From the NCBI GenBank assembly GCA_041390105.1, contig JAWKQO010000001.1, forward strand, positions 248,001 through 312,000: a stretch of DNA of 64,000 nt. The letters are read 5' to 3'. The DNA is from Gemmatimonadota bacterium (GTDB lineage: Bacteria; Gemmatimonadota; Gemmatimonadetes; Longimicrobiales; Gaopeijiaceae). Below the pieces are notes generated by a model. The model did not search any database, was not told where the DNA came from, and saw only the letters and a program-made list of their open reading frames with translations. Shown here piece by piece: positions 26,501 through 34,337 of this stretch; the first letter of the stretch is position 1; each line of letters starts with the position of its first letter. Position numbers and translations under genes: made by a program.

Positions 26501-26922
26501 CTCAGCCACGCCAGCGCCACGTCCACGGTCCACCAGGCGGACAGCACCAGGTTGAAGACCGGAGTGGAGACCAGCGGGGTCTCGAACATGGCCCCGAAGC
26601 TCCCGCCCAGTGGACCCAGGATGGAGACCACGCAGTGGATGCCGAACAGCAGCCAGGCCGTGGTCCAGGCTACGCGCCAGCGGTGCCAGTCCTTCGGTGA
26701 ACGCGTGCGCGCCGGAGCCAGGGTGAAGGCGGCGGCCAGCAACAGCAGCGTGGCCCATACCGTCGAGAGCGAGCGCGCCATGCCCTCGTCCGCTGCCCCG
26801 CGGGGAAGGAAGAGCGCCAGCGCGCCGGCCAGCAGGGCGAACGTCCACAGCAGGGCGGGGATGGCGTCGCGGCCGGACGCCACGTCTCCCGGTCGACTCG
26901 CGTCTGTCGAAGCGTTGCGCAT
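23545..26922 (-). CDS. Alpha-dioxygenase (PIOX)-like heme peroxidase fused to an N-terminal seven-helix membrane domain
   Basis: 1125 aa starting at ATG 26922 behind AGGAGG. Residues ~20-250 contain seven hydrophobic helices (first AIPALLWTFALLAGALALFL, last around ASAVTATIAMAVLVI). From ~300 on it is an animal-type heme peroxidase closest by eye to plant fatty-acid alpha-dioxygenases: distal His491 in FWIQFMTHDWFSHL, AWWDASQLYG, FAREHNQFVDAF, AKIHTIEWTTQLL, catalytic-type Tyr806 and proximal His809 in EFTTVYRLHPLVPD, and GFAISETQFVVFILNASRRL. Members insert O2 at the alpha carbon of fatty acids; substrate here is inferred. It follows the peptidase gene by 86 bases and may be co-transcribed. 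Confidence 0.9.
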   Translation of the reverse strand: MRNASTDASRPGDVASGRDAIPALLWTFALLAGALALFLPRGAADEGMARSLSTVWATLLLLAAAFTLAPARTRSPKDWHRWRVAWTTAWLLFGIHCVVSILGPLGGSFGAMFETPLVSTPVFNLVLSAWWTVDVALAWLSADPSERDRRVHLQRTGLLFILLVAFLVASVVQGTTTARFLGAVVGIATLAALLLRNWKRPVLGASAVTATIAMAVLVISPASRGEVVSLASCAALAASGFRPVATGAVDRFTGKVHWATARCRGGQAAMDSRSTPWVDWSAYWGAGDSTSLGPSSPLRLLSPARRGVDGALLDLEYQRIELIENNLFDNSGTFDDYLTGNERSLGRAQRRWPEMRLPPSSPYFAAVGGNGEQVCSGALIRHRTLTGICNDVFNPAMGSSGMLFARNVAFEETFPERGLTELTRNRHQGRIGRLTPNPQVVSERLFTREQSDPAACGGGFGSDPDDEVDCDYQPAPFFNVLAAFWIQFMTHDWFSHLDEGRNAAESMDVGCGAAGAGCDPAARMERARIALDEPPPTIAAEEQERWLRAPAATRNGVTAWWDASQLYGWDSTSVRRVKRDPADRARLWLPAGTDAQGLLPTLSASDPQVAEWAGQEATAFPDNWSVGLSFLHNVFAREHNQFVDAFRARVRSNPDADSGLRDPERPETVIRYRDVSDEELYQVARLVVSAEIAKIHTIEWTTQLLYNEPLYRAMNANWSGLFGGDLLARATERVVRRLARSEDETDATQWYSVFASGSGIFGLGSRHFDLTQGRDVWRVDDPAEVNGGVNHFGSPFNFPEEFTTVYRLHPLVPDALEMRSLSDPDRVRSRLPVVRTFRGEATRVRDQEGMVNLGLSLGRQRLGLLTLRNHPAFLQNLPMPVQRTGTGRLDVAALDLIRDRERGVPRYNEFRRQYGLRALTSFDEFIDPRLTADSPARAFQQGIVEDLRSVYGQHTCDDSLVITAAQELDGAPMTDCLGHPDGTEVDNIEDLDTVVGFLAESVRPHGFAISETQFVVFILNASRRLFSDRFFTSSFRPEFYSQLGVDWVNDNGPEGPQMEAALDNGHPQPVSPFKRVLLRTVPELALELEGVINAFDPWARDRGSYYSLQWAPREGRQGDEAFRRD

Positions 26923-27008
26923 GATTGGGCCTCCTGCCCATGCACGCGCAGAAAGGCCTGGTCCAGGATCGTGGCCGGTATCCCGGGCGGGAATGGGGTA
27001 GGGGGCCC

Positions 27009-29159
27009 TCAGGGTTTGGCGGCGCCTTCGACCCGCCTCCCCGTCCAGCCGGGGAGCACCTGAATCAGGAACGCCAACTGGTCGGCGAAGTTCTCGGCGG
27101 CGTCTTCGCCGTCGGTTCCGTAGGCGTGGCCGGCCCCCCACGCGACGCGCAGAAGCGCGGGGCCCCTGCAGCCTGCGCCCTGCACGGCTGCCACGAACTT
27201 GTAGGCATGGAAGGGCGGAGTGGTTTGGTCCTCGGATCCGGGCGCGACGAACAGCGGAGGCGGGCAGCTGGACGGATCCACGGTGTGCACGGGGGAGAGG
27301 CGTCGCAGCACGGTCAGGTCTCCCGGATCGGCGACGCTGCCGAGCTCGGAGCGCCAGGCGGCGGCGCCCGTTACGCCCTCGTAGTTGAGCAGGTCCAGCA
27401 AGGGGAACCCGAGGATCGCCGCTCCGAAGCGGGTAGGCTCCTGCAACAACGCCGTCGCCACCAAGGACGCACCCGCGCTGTTCGTCTCGGCGACGAGCCA
27501 CTGCGGGCGCACCAGGCCGCGCTCCAGGAGCCATGCCGCGGCGGCCCGGTAGTCGTCGATGGCCGCTTGGCGGTTCCGGCGGATTCCGGCCCGGTGCCAC
27601 GCCTCGCCGAACTCACCGCCGCCCCGCAAGGCCGGCAGGGCAAACACGCCGCCGCGCCGCATCCACTCGGCCATGTGCGGACGGAACCAGGGCGCGACTG
27701 CCCACGCGCCGAAGCCATATCCGTACAGCATGACCGGGTGTGCGGGACCGGGTTCCACCGAGCGATGGTGCGCGATGAACATGGGAAGACTGTCGCCGGC
27801 CGGACCGGACCAGAACAAGCGCTCCGTGACGAACTCGCTGGGATCATAGGGGAGCGCCGGTCGCCGATACGCGTCCACCGCGTGCGTCTCCGTGTCCACC
27901 CGGAACACGGTGCCCGGATCGGTGAAGTCGCTGACGGACAGGAACGCCTCCGGCGAACCCCGGTGCCCGACCAGGCCCGACCAGATCGCTCCCGCCGGGA
28001 GCGGGACGTCTCGCACGTCTCCTCCGTCTTCGGCGAAGGAGCGCACGGTGGGGAGGCCTCCTACGCGGTACAGCACCAGGATACGCGCACCCACCCACGC
28101 CACCGAGCTCGGCGTCCACACGTCGATCGGGTCCGGGCCCTCCGGGATGACCTCCACCAGCACCGGGGCTGCGTCGCGCGGATCGAGCAGCACCACCCTG
28201 CCGTTGGGTGCGGCCAGCGTGGTGTGGAGCAGTAGACGGTGCGCATCGAGCCCGACGACCTGGAAGAACGCCTGCCCTGAGGGGACGACCTCCCGGAAGC
28301 GGGTCGCCTCGCCCCGCCACTGCGCTACCAGGACCGCATGGGTGCCACTGCTGCTGTCGCGGACCGTCATGGCCACCTCGTCGCCGACGTCGCTGCCCTG
28401 CAGCGCTAAGGCGTCGCTCGCGTCTGCGGGTGTGAAGACGGTCACGTCCGTGCTCGGGTCGCTGCCCAACTGGTGGAACATTACCCGGGCGCCGGTCACG
28501 GGGGCGCGCAGCGAATCGCCTCCGACGGGATCGTCGAAACGAACGTACAGGAGCGACTGGCCATCCGGTGCCCAGATCACACTGGACCGTCCACCGTAGA
28601 GCCCCGGAAGGGTATCCGCCGCCGCCGCTCCATCGGCGCTGCTGCGGATCACCAGGCTGCCCCAGCGGGCCCCGGACCTGCCTTCGCTGACGGCCAGGCG
28701 CTCGCCGGAGGGGTCCGGCCACAGCCCGCGGGCCAGGGCACGACCTTGCTGCGTCAGCGCGGCACCAGACACCAGGAGCCGCTCCCTCCCGTCACCGTCC
28801 GTGACCCGGAGGTCCAGCTCGGTGAAGGTGGGATCGCTGCTCAGCCAGAAGCGCTTGCCGCCGCGCTCCACGGGCGTGAGCGGAATCGTGTGGCGGCTGG
28901 CCGCGACGATGTTGGTGAGGATCTGCGTTCGCTCGGCCGTGCGCTCCACCCACGCACGGGTGAAGGCATCCTGCGCGTGGGCCCACTCCAGCGTGGAGGC
29001 GCTGGCCATGTCTTCCAGCGCGCGGTACGGGTCCGGCCACGGGCGCGGGTCGCCCACGGCTGCAGGTTCCGCCCGGGCCAGGGGCGGAGGGGGCAGAGGC
29101 GAGGGTCGGCAGGCGGCGGCGAAGGACAGCGCGAACGCGTAGAAGAAGAGGCGAAGCAT
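27009..29159 (-). CDS. Prolyl oligopeptidase family (S9) lipoprotein
   Basis: 716 aa. Lipoprotein signal ending ALSFAAAC. Residues ~40-430 form the seven-bladed propeller with the family opener YRALEDMASASTLEWAHAQD, and ~450-710 the alpha/beta hydrolase. Catalytic Ser561 lies in ETNSAGASLVA, where most relatives have GGSNGG; the acid is in APGSEDQTTPP and the His in AWGAGHAYGTD. Also GGGEFGEAWHRAG, typical of S9A. It cleaves short proline-containing peptides in relatives and would act in the periplasm. Upstream of the heme peroxidase and 125 bases downstream of the AraC gene. Confidence 0.9.
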   Translation of the reverse strand: MLRLFFYAFALSFAAACRPSPLPPPPLARAEPAAVGDPRPWPDPYRALEDMASASTLEWAHAQDAFTRAWVERTAERTQILTNIVAASRHTIPLTPVERGGKRFWLSSDPTFTELDLRVTDGDGRERLLVSGAALTQQGRALARGLWPDPSGERLAVSEGRSGARWGSLVIRSSADGAAAADTLPGLYGGRSSVIWAPDGQSLLYVRFDDPVGGDSLRAPVTGARVMFHQLGSDPSTDVTVFTPADASDALALQGSDVGDEVAMTVRDSSSGTHAVLVAQWRGEATRFREVVPSGQAFFQVVGLDAHRLLLHTTLAAPNGRVVLLDPRDAAPVLVEVIPEGPDPIDVWTPSSVAWVGARILVLYRVGGLPTVRSFAEDGGDVRDVPLPAGAIWSGLVGHRGSPEAFLSVSDFTDPGTVFRVDTETHAVDAYRRPALPYDPSEFVTERLFWSGPAGDSLPMFIAHHRSVEPGPAHPVMLYGYGFGAWAVAPWFRPHMAEWMRRGGVFALPALRGGGEFGEAWHRAGIRRNRQAAIDDYRAAAAWLLERGLVRPQWLVAETNSAGASLVATALLQEPTRFGAAILGFPLLDLLNYEGVTGAAAWRSELGSVADPGDLTVLRRLSPVHTVDPSSCPPPLFVAPGSEDQTTPPFHAYKFVAAVQGAGCRGPALLRVAWGAGHAYGTDGEDAAENFADQLAFLIQVLPGWTGRRVEGAAKP

Positions 29160-29284
29160 CGTCGGGACCGTGCGCGGAAGGGCTCCGAAGAGTGGGTCTT
29201 CGGGATCGAGGGACGAGTGCGTAAGGAAGCCCGCCGCGCGGCGGCCCGGCTAGAACGGTGTTGATCTGGGGAGGACGGGGATGA

Positions 29285-30124
29285 TCAGTGCGTGGAGTGC
29301 CGACGGAACTCGCTGGGAGTGACGCCGAAGCGCTGCCGAAACAGGCGCGCCAGATGGCTCTGGTCGGAGAAGCCCGACCGGTGTGCGACGATCGAGATCG
29401 AGAGTTGCGGCTCGTTCCGCAACAGCTCGGCGGCCTTGCGCAGGCGCATTGCACGAAGATAGCCGGCGACGGTGTCCCCGTACGCCCGCCGGAAGGACCG
29501 GGAGAGATGCTCGGGCGTCACGCCGCATTCCACCGCCAGCTTGCCAACCGTCCAATCGGTCGGGGCATCCTCCAGCGCCTGCCTGGCCTTGCGCAGCCAG
29601 GGCTGACTTGCAGGCCCCGCCCGCGGGTGCAGCGCGCGCCCGAAGCATGCCAGCAGATCGAGACAGTGCGCTTCGATGGCCAGCGTCCTGAAGCGATCGC
29701 AGGAGGCCAGCTCCGTTCGCAGGCGATCTCCGAGGGAGCGGAGTCGGGAATCCACGGCCTGAGCGCGCGAATCCCAATCGATGCCCGATCGTTCGGCGCG
29801 TTCACGCAGGACATCCGTGGGCTCGATGAGCAGGCACTCGGCGCCGAGTGCTCCTACCCCTTCGCGATGCGGATCCCCCTGCGGAAGCACGCGAGCCTGG
29901 CCGGGCTCGAGCCGGACGTCGCGGCCACCGAGGGTGGCGGCCCAGGTCCCGCGCGTCGCCAACGCGACAGCGGCCTCTGCGTGCGCGTGGCGTGGGAGAG
30001 TGAAGCCCACGGGAAGGACGAAGGCACTGACATGTACGAGGTCGGTCCGTACGTGTGCGCTCCGTCCGCAGCGCTGCGGGGGGCTCGCGTCGTTCGCCGT
30101 GAGCGCGTGATCCCAAGACGGCAT
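29285..30124 (-). CDS. AraC-family transcriptional regulator
   Basis: 279 aa. A cupin-like sensing domain (residues ~30-100: LPRHAHAEAAVALATRGTWA, GGRDVRLEPGQARVLPQGDP) precedes two C-terminal HTH motifs at ~185-275 (VGKLAVECGVTPEHLSRSFR; ISIVAHRSGFSDQSHLARLF), ending with FGVTPSEFRR as AraC proteins do. The start ATG shares its A with the TGA of the D-aminoacylase gene (TGATG at 30126-30122), so the regulator is translated from the same transcript and may control that enzyme or the downstream peptidase. Confidence 0.93.
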   Translation of the reverse strand: MPSWDHALTANDASPPQRCGRSAHVRTDLVHVSAFVLPVGFTLPRHAHAEAAVALATRGTWAATLGGRDVRLEPGQARVLPQGDPHREGVGALGAECLLIEPTDVLRERAERSGIDWDSRAQAVDSRLRSLGDRLRTELASCDRFRTLAIEAHCLDLLACFGRALHPRAGPASQPWLRKARQALEDAPTDWTVGKLAVECGVTPEHLSRSFRRAYGDTVAGYLRAMRLRKAAELLRNEPQLSISIVAHRSGFSDQSHLARLFRQRFGVTPSEFRRHSTH

Positions 30125-31734
30125 CAACCCTCCCCCTTCCACGCCGGACCCCGCAACATCCGCCCCGCCCGCACGTCGTGGAATCCATCGGCGTCGAAGG
30201 CGACCTGCCCGTTGATCACCACCAGATGGAAGCCGTCCGGATACTGGTGTGGCTCCTGGAAGGTGGCGCGGTCGATCACGGTGGCCGGATCGAACACCAC
30301 CAGATCCGCGAAGGCGCCCTCGACCAGAGTGCCGCGATCGGTCAGTCCCATGCGCGCTGCCGGCATGCCGGTCATCTTGTGCACGGCCTCTTCCAACGTG
30401 AGCACGTGCTTCTCCCGTACGTACACGCCCAGCACGCGCGGGAATGTGCCATACCAGCGGGGATGGGGGTGACCCTCGCCCGGCTGCGTGAGCCTCCCGT
30501 CCGAGGCGATCATCGTCTGCGGATGCGCCATGATGCGCTCCACGTCCGCTTCGTCCATGGCATGGTAGATGGCCGAGGCGCCGCCCCGGCGAATGGCCTC
30601 GACCACCAGCTGGGCGCCGACCTCGGGGGTGGCGGGTCGCCCCTCGCGCGCGGCCCAGTCGGCGAGCGTCTTTCCCTCCAGGGAGCGGTCCCATTCCACC
30701 AGCGCCAGCTGCACGCGGGAGATGTCGTTGCTACCGCGGTCGTTGACGATGTTGAAGACGATCCCGTTCAGAATGGAGTCGCGGAGCGCCGGCTGCTCCA
30801 TGCGCTCCAGGAACGCTTCGTCCCCTCCCTCCAGCGCCCACGGCGGCACCAGGATGCTGATGCCGGTATAGGAGGCGGTGTACGGATACTGATCGATCAT
30901 GGCGTCCGTACCCGCCGCGCGGGCCGAGTCCACCATGGCCAGCGTCTGCACCGATGCGCCCCACATGGGAGCGCCCACGGCCTTGTGATGGGTGAGCACG
31001 ATGGGGATCCGCGCCCGTCGTCCGATCTCGAGCGCCTCGCTGACGCCCTCCAGCAGGCCCAGCCCTTCTTCGCGCAGGTGGGAGGTATAGAAGCCGCCGG
31101 CCCGGGCGGCGACCTCCGAGAGTGCGACCACCTCGTCGACGTTGGAGAACACGCCGGGCAGGTAGCGCAGGCCGGTGGAGATGCCCCAGGCACCCTCGTC
31201 CATGGACTGCTGCACCATATCCTGCATGCGCCGGAGCTCGTCCGCTGCGGGCGCGCGATTGTCGAGGTCCATGACCGCGCGGCGGATGCTGTTGTGACCG
31301 GCCAGGTAGCCCACGTTGATGCCGATGCCCAGCGCCTCGGCCTCGGCGAGCGCCGGTGCGAAGGGCCAGGGGCCCCCGCCGTCCGGTCCGCCCAGCGCGG
31401 TGGTCACACCCTGGCGGGCCATGCTCTCCGAGGCCGGCAGGCGGAGGAGCGGGTCCAGGTGGGCGTGCAGGTCGATGAAGCCGGGAGCCACCACCCAGCC
31501 CTCGGCTTCGACGACCCGTGCAGCGCCCGGCGAGGAGATCCCGTTCCTCCGCACCGCGACGATGCGGTCGCCCCGGACCGCCACATCGGCGCGAAAGGCG
31601 GGAGCTCCCGTTCCATCGAGGACCTCCGCGCCGCGGATCACCAGGTCGTAGGGTTCACCCTGCTCGGTGCATCCGCCGAGAACGGTGCTCAACAGCAGCA
31701 GCGTGACTGGGCCCGGGCGCTGAGGTCTCCGCAT
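30124..31734 (-). CDS. N-acyl-D-amino-acid deacylase (D-aminoacylase) family lipoprotein
   Basis: 536 aa from ATG 31734 (AAGGACC upstream). Lipoprotein leader LLLLSTVLGGC places it at the cell envelope. The amidohydrolase fold shows the metal site HxH in APGFIDLHAHLDP, GISTGLRYLPG, FYTSHLREEG, VLTHHKAVG and ASDGRLTQPGEG. D-aminoacylases deacylate N-acyl-D-amino acids, and this fits the VanX-like and amidase genes as part of D-amino-acid or peptidoglycan-fragment handling, though that link is inference. First gene of a pair with the AraC regulator; diverges from the membrane-protein gene at 31866. Confidence 0.9.
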   Translation of the reverse strand: MRRPQRPGPVTLLLLSTVLGGCTEQGEPYDLVIRGAEVLDGTGAPAFRADVAVRGDRIVAVRRNGISSPGAARVVEAEGWVVAPGFIDLHAHLDPLLRLPASESMARQGVTTALGGPDGGGPWPFAPALAEAEALGIGINVGYLAGHNSIRRAVMDLDNRAPAADELRRMQDMVQQSMDEGAWGISTGLRYLPGVFSNVDEVVALSEVAARAGGFYTSHLREEGLGLLEGVSEALEIGRRARIPIVLTHHKAVGAPMWGASVQTLAMVDSARAAGTDAMIDQYPYTASYTGISILVPPWALEGGDEAFLERMEQPALRDSILNGIVFNIVNDRGSNDISRVQLALVEWDRSLEGKTLADWAAREGRPATPEVGAQLVVEAIRRGGASAIYHAMDEADVERIMAHPQTMIASDGRLTQPGEGHPHPRWYGTFPRVLGVYVREKHVLTLEEAVHKMTGMPAARMGLTDRGTLVEGAFADLVVFDPATVIDRATFQEPHQYPDGFHLVVINGQVAFDADGFHDVRAGRMLRGPAWKGEG

Positions 31735-31865
31735 GAGGTCCTTCCTGTAGGTGGGCTGGCTCCGGCCGATGATAGAAGGGGGCTCGCGCCGAACCGCGCA
31801 AGCCGTGGGTGCCCCGTGGGTGCGCCGGTTGCCCCGTCTCTGCGCGCGGCTGCAGCTTCCAGACG

Positions 31866-32288
31866 ATGCTCCACGCACGCACGCTCCGTGGCGCCGGTGC
31901 GAGCCAGGTGCCCCTCCTCCGCCTGGCCGGATGCACGCTGCTGCTCAGCGGCTGCACCGTCGGGGTGGGAAGCGGCGATTGGTCGGCCTCCCTCACGGTG
32001 GGGGTGCTCGCCTTCGTGCTGGCGAATCTGCTGTACCTGCTGTGGCGTCTGGAAGACCATCCGGGGGAGGTCCGGCGAGCGCTCGTATTCATGGCGGGTC
32101 TGCCCCTCTCGTTCCTGACGTTCCTGCTGGTGGAGCCCGACGCCGACCGGTCCTGGAAGGCGATCCAGAGGCGGGAAGGCGAGGATGATCCCGAGCGCGT
32201 GCGCGAGGACTTCGAGCGGGAGCTGGCCCGCATCCGACGGCTGCGGCGACACCACCCTGCGACGCCAGAGGATCCAGCGGATGTGTGA
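31866..32288 (+). CDS. Small membrane protein, unknown function
   Basis: 140 aa. One or two N-terminal hydrophobic segments (LRLAGCTLLLSGCTVGVG, with a lipobox-like LLSGC) then two clear helices (SLTVGVLAFVLANLLYLLW and ALVFMAGLPLSFLTFLLVE), and a charged C-terminus (REGEDDPERVREDFERELAR). No family recognised. A GTG at 31809 would add 19 residues; neither start has a good ribosome site. Its 3' end overlaps the start of the GNAT gene by eight bases. Confidence 0.6.
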   Translation: MLHARTLRGAGASQVPLLRLAGCTLLLSGCTVGVGSGDWSASLTVGVLAFVLANLLYLLWRLEDHPGEVRRALVFMAGLPLSFLTFLLVEPDADRSWKAIQRREGEDDPERVREDFERELARIRRLRRHHPATPEDPADV

Positions 32289-32793
32289 AGCTGTGCCCGG
32301 GCCCTTCATTCGCTCGTTGGAGCCATCCGATTGGGAGGCGGTGGCGCGCATCTACGGGGAGGGCATTGCCGGGGGGAACGCCACCTTCGAGGCCCGCGTC
32401 CCCACCTGGCCGGAGTGGGACGGTAAACACGTGAAGACGCCTCGCCTGGTGGCCGTATCCTCCTCGGGAGACGTGAACGGCTGGGCGGCGCTGTCGCCGG
32501 TATCCGCGCGGCCCGTGTACGCAGGGGTCGCCGAGGTGAGCGTGTACGTCGCGAACGGCTCCCAGGGCAGAGGAGTGGGGCGAGCGCTGCTCGACGCGCT
32601 CGTCACGGGGAGCGAGGGGGCGGGGTTCTGGACGTTGCAGGCTGGGATCTTCCCCGAGAACGTATCCAGTTTGCGACTGCATGAACGGTGTGGCTTCCGG
32701 GTGCTCGGTGTGAGAGAGCGAGTGGGGCGGCAGGGCGGAGTGTGGCGCGACGTGCTGCTGCTGGAGCGGCGCAGCGCCACCGTGGGCATCTGA
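32281..32793 (+). CDS. GNAT acetyltransferase, phosphinothricin-acetyltransferase-like
   Basis: 170 aa. Opening IRSLEPSDWEAVARIYGEGI, then NATFEARVPTWPEW, match the Pat/Bar-like branch of GNAT proteins. The acetyl-CoA loop is SQGRGVGRALLDAL (motif A, R/Q-x-x-G-x-G/A) and the C-terminal NVSSLRLHERCGFRVLGVRE is the conserved motif B. It transfers acetyl from acetyl-CoA to an amine; substrate not determined (relatives acetylate phosphinothricin, methionine sulfoximine or other amino acids). Start ATG 32281 overlaps the preceding gene. Confidence 0.9.
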   Translation: MCEAVPGPFIRSLEPSDWEAVARIYGEGIAGGNATFEARVPTWPEWDGKHVKTPRLVAVSSSGDVNGWAALSPVSARPVYAGVAEVSVYVANGSQGRGVGRALLDALVTGSEGAGFWTLQAGIFPENVSSLRLHERCGFRVLGVRERVGRQGGVWRDVLLLERRSATVGI

Positions 32794-32807
32794 GGAGGAG
32801 GCGAAGC

Positions 32808-33338
32808 GTGAGGTGGCGGGTGGTATCCGTTGTGATGTTTCTGGTGGCGATCGGGCTGCTGGCCTGGGCCTACCCTCGTCTTCCCACGCCCATGGCCACC
32901 AAGTTCACCATGGCGGGAGAGCCGCTGCGGTGGTCCAGCCCCGGGTCGTTCGTCCTCACGGTGACCGTGATCGCCGCGCTGATCAATCTCGCGTTCCTGG
33001 GCGGGATTCCCTGGTTGCTGGAGCGGATCGGCAGCACGCGCTTCAACGTGCCCAATCGCGACTACTGGCTGTCCACCCCGGAGCGTCGGGCCGAGGCACT
33101 CCGGCGGCTGGGCCCTTTCCTGGCTCGCTCAGCGGTCTTCGCGAACGGAGTGTTGCTCCTGTCCCTCCATCTGGTCACGCAGTGGAATGGCCTGCCGGTG
33201 ACCTTTCCGATTCCAGCGTCCTGGACCGGGCCGCTGCTGCTGGGCACCGTGCTCGGAGGCGTCCTGGTGCTGCTGGTGTGGGCGTTCTGGGACTTTCGTA
33301 TCCCGGAGCCGGAGCACTCACGAGGGCGCCCCGGCTAG
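32808..33338 (+). CDS. DUF1648-type membrane protein
   Basis: 176 aa starting at GTG 32808 with GAGGAGGAG upstream. TM helix at residues 4-22, then YPRLPTPMATKFTMAGEPLR, the DUF1648 signature (loop with His/Lys-Phe-x-x-x-G), followed by three further hydrophobic segments around 45-65, 100-120 and 138-160. The domain occurs in SdpI-like immunity proteins and in many proteins of unknown role. 14 bases after the GNAT gene, so it ends that short run; convergent with the nitronate monooxygenase gene, six bases apart. Confidence 0.8.
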   Translation: MRWRVVSVVMFLVAIGLLAWAYPRLPTPMATKFTMAGEPLRWSSPGSFVLTVTVIAALINLAFLGGIPWLLERIGSTRFNVPNRDYWLSTPERRAEALRRLGPFLARSAVFANGVLLLSLHLVTQWNGLPVTFPIPASWTGPLLLGTVLGGVLVLLVWAFWDFRIPEPEHSRGRPG

Positions 33339-33344
33339 CGGGCC

Positions 33345-34337
33345 TCAGAGTCCCGAACGCTGCCAGGCCTCGGCGAAGCGACGGACGATCGTACCCGCCG
33401 GCTCGATCCGGTCGATGGTGGCCACGCTCTTGCCCGCCTGCCAGAAATCCTTGGATTCGTCCTTGAGGGATCGCTTGAGGCGCCAGGCCGAGGTCAGCGC
33501 GTAGAAGGTCCGCATCCAGTGCTTCCGCTTGCGCCCACGCAGCATCCAGCGCGCGAACGGACCCGCCGTGAGCCCCATGCGCTCGATGTAGGGCGTGCGG
33601 ATCACGGCCACCGGGACACCGGTGATGCGCTCCGAGAGGACGATGTCCTCTTCGTGGGCGTCGAGGATCGCCGTCTTGTAGGCGTCGCTGGCGGTGCACT
33701 CGGTGGTGGCGATGAAGCGCGTGCCCAGCTGCGCTCCGGCATAACCCAAGCGCAGCGCATCCACGAACTGCTCAGGTGCGCCGATGCCGCCGGCGCAGAC
33801 CACGGGCAGCCCCAGGTCTGCAAGCTCGTCGTACAGTGCTTCCACGGTCCGCGGCCCCGCGTGACCCCCGGCGCGGCGATTCACCGCGATCAGTCCGTGG
33901 ACTCCGCTGTCCACGGCCTTCAGCGCCCACTTGCGTTCGGTCACGTCGTGGTAGACCACGCCACCCGCACCGGCCACGCGCTCCACCACCCAGCGTGGCT
34001 TGCCCAGCGAGGTGATGAAAAAGCGGACGCCTTCCTCCAAGGCGACGTCGATCCAGCCACGCATGCGCTCCTGGTAGGTGCGCGAGGACCCCTCGATCAA
34101 CGCGTTCATCCCGATGGGGCGGGACGTCAGAGAGCGGATGTGTCGAAGGCCCGCCCGGAACTCGTAGCCGTGCACGTAGGTGAGCGAGATCGGCTGCACC
34201 ACCCCGAGGCCGCCCGCCTCCGACACGGCGGCCACCAACTCGGGGTTGGAGCACGGATACATGGGCCCGCAGATGAGGGGAACCTCGATGCGCGCGTCCT
34301 GCGTGAGCGGCGTTCCCGGGGGCAGGGGCGCGTTCAC
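33345..34337 (-). CDS. Nitronate monooxygenase family flavoprotein
   Basis: 330 aa TIM-barrel FMN protein of the 2-nitropropane dioxygenase/NMO family: VPLICGPMYPCSNPELVAAV, SEAGGLGVVQP, AVNRRAGGHAGP, LPVVCAGGIGAPEQFVDAL and GYAGAQLGTRFIATTEC. Relatives oxidise alkyl nitronates or act as enoyl reductases (FabK-like); which one applies is uncertain. The C-terminal ~70 residues (WMLRGRKRKHWMRTFYALTS) form a basic tail. The GTG start overlaps the hotdog gene stop in a GTGA quartet, so it is the last gene of the 37.9-33.3 kb minus-strand run. Confidence 0.9.
   Translation of the reverse strand: MNAPLPPGTPLTQDARIEVPLICGPMYPCSNPELVAAVSEAGGLGVVQPISLTYVHGYEFRAGLRHIRSLTSRPIGMNALIEGSSRTYQERMRGWIDVALEEGVRFFITSLGKPRWVVERVAGAGGVVYHDVTERKWALKAVDSGVHGLIAVNRRAGGHAGPRTVEALYDELADLGLPVVCAGGIGAPEQFVDALRLGYAGAQLGTRFIATTECTASDAYKTAILDAHEEDIVLSERITGVPVAVIRTPYIERMGLTAGPFARWMLRGRKRKHWMRTFYALTSAWRLKRSLKDESKDFWQAGKSVATIDRIEPAGTIVRRFAEAWQRSGL

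Noticed and set aside
30178..32118. Plus-strand frame of 646 residues
   Set aside because: Antisense to the D-aminoacylase gene; the real gene has conserved metal-site motifs.
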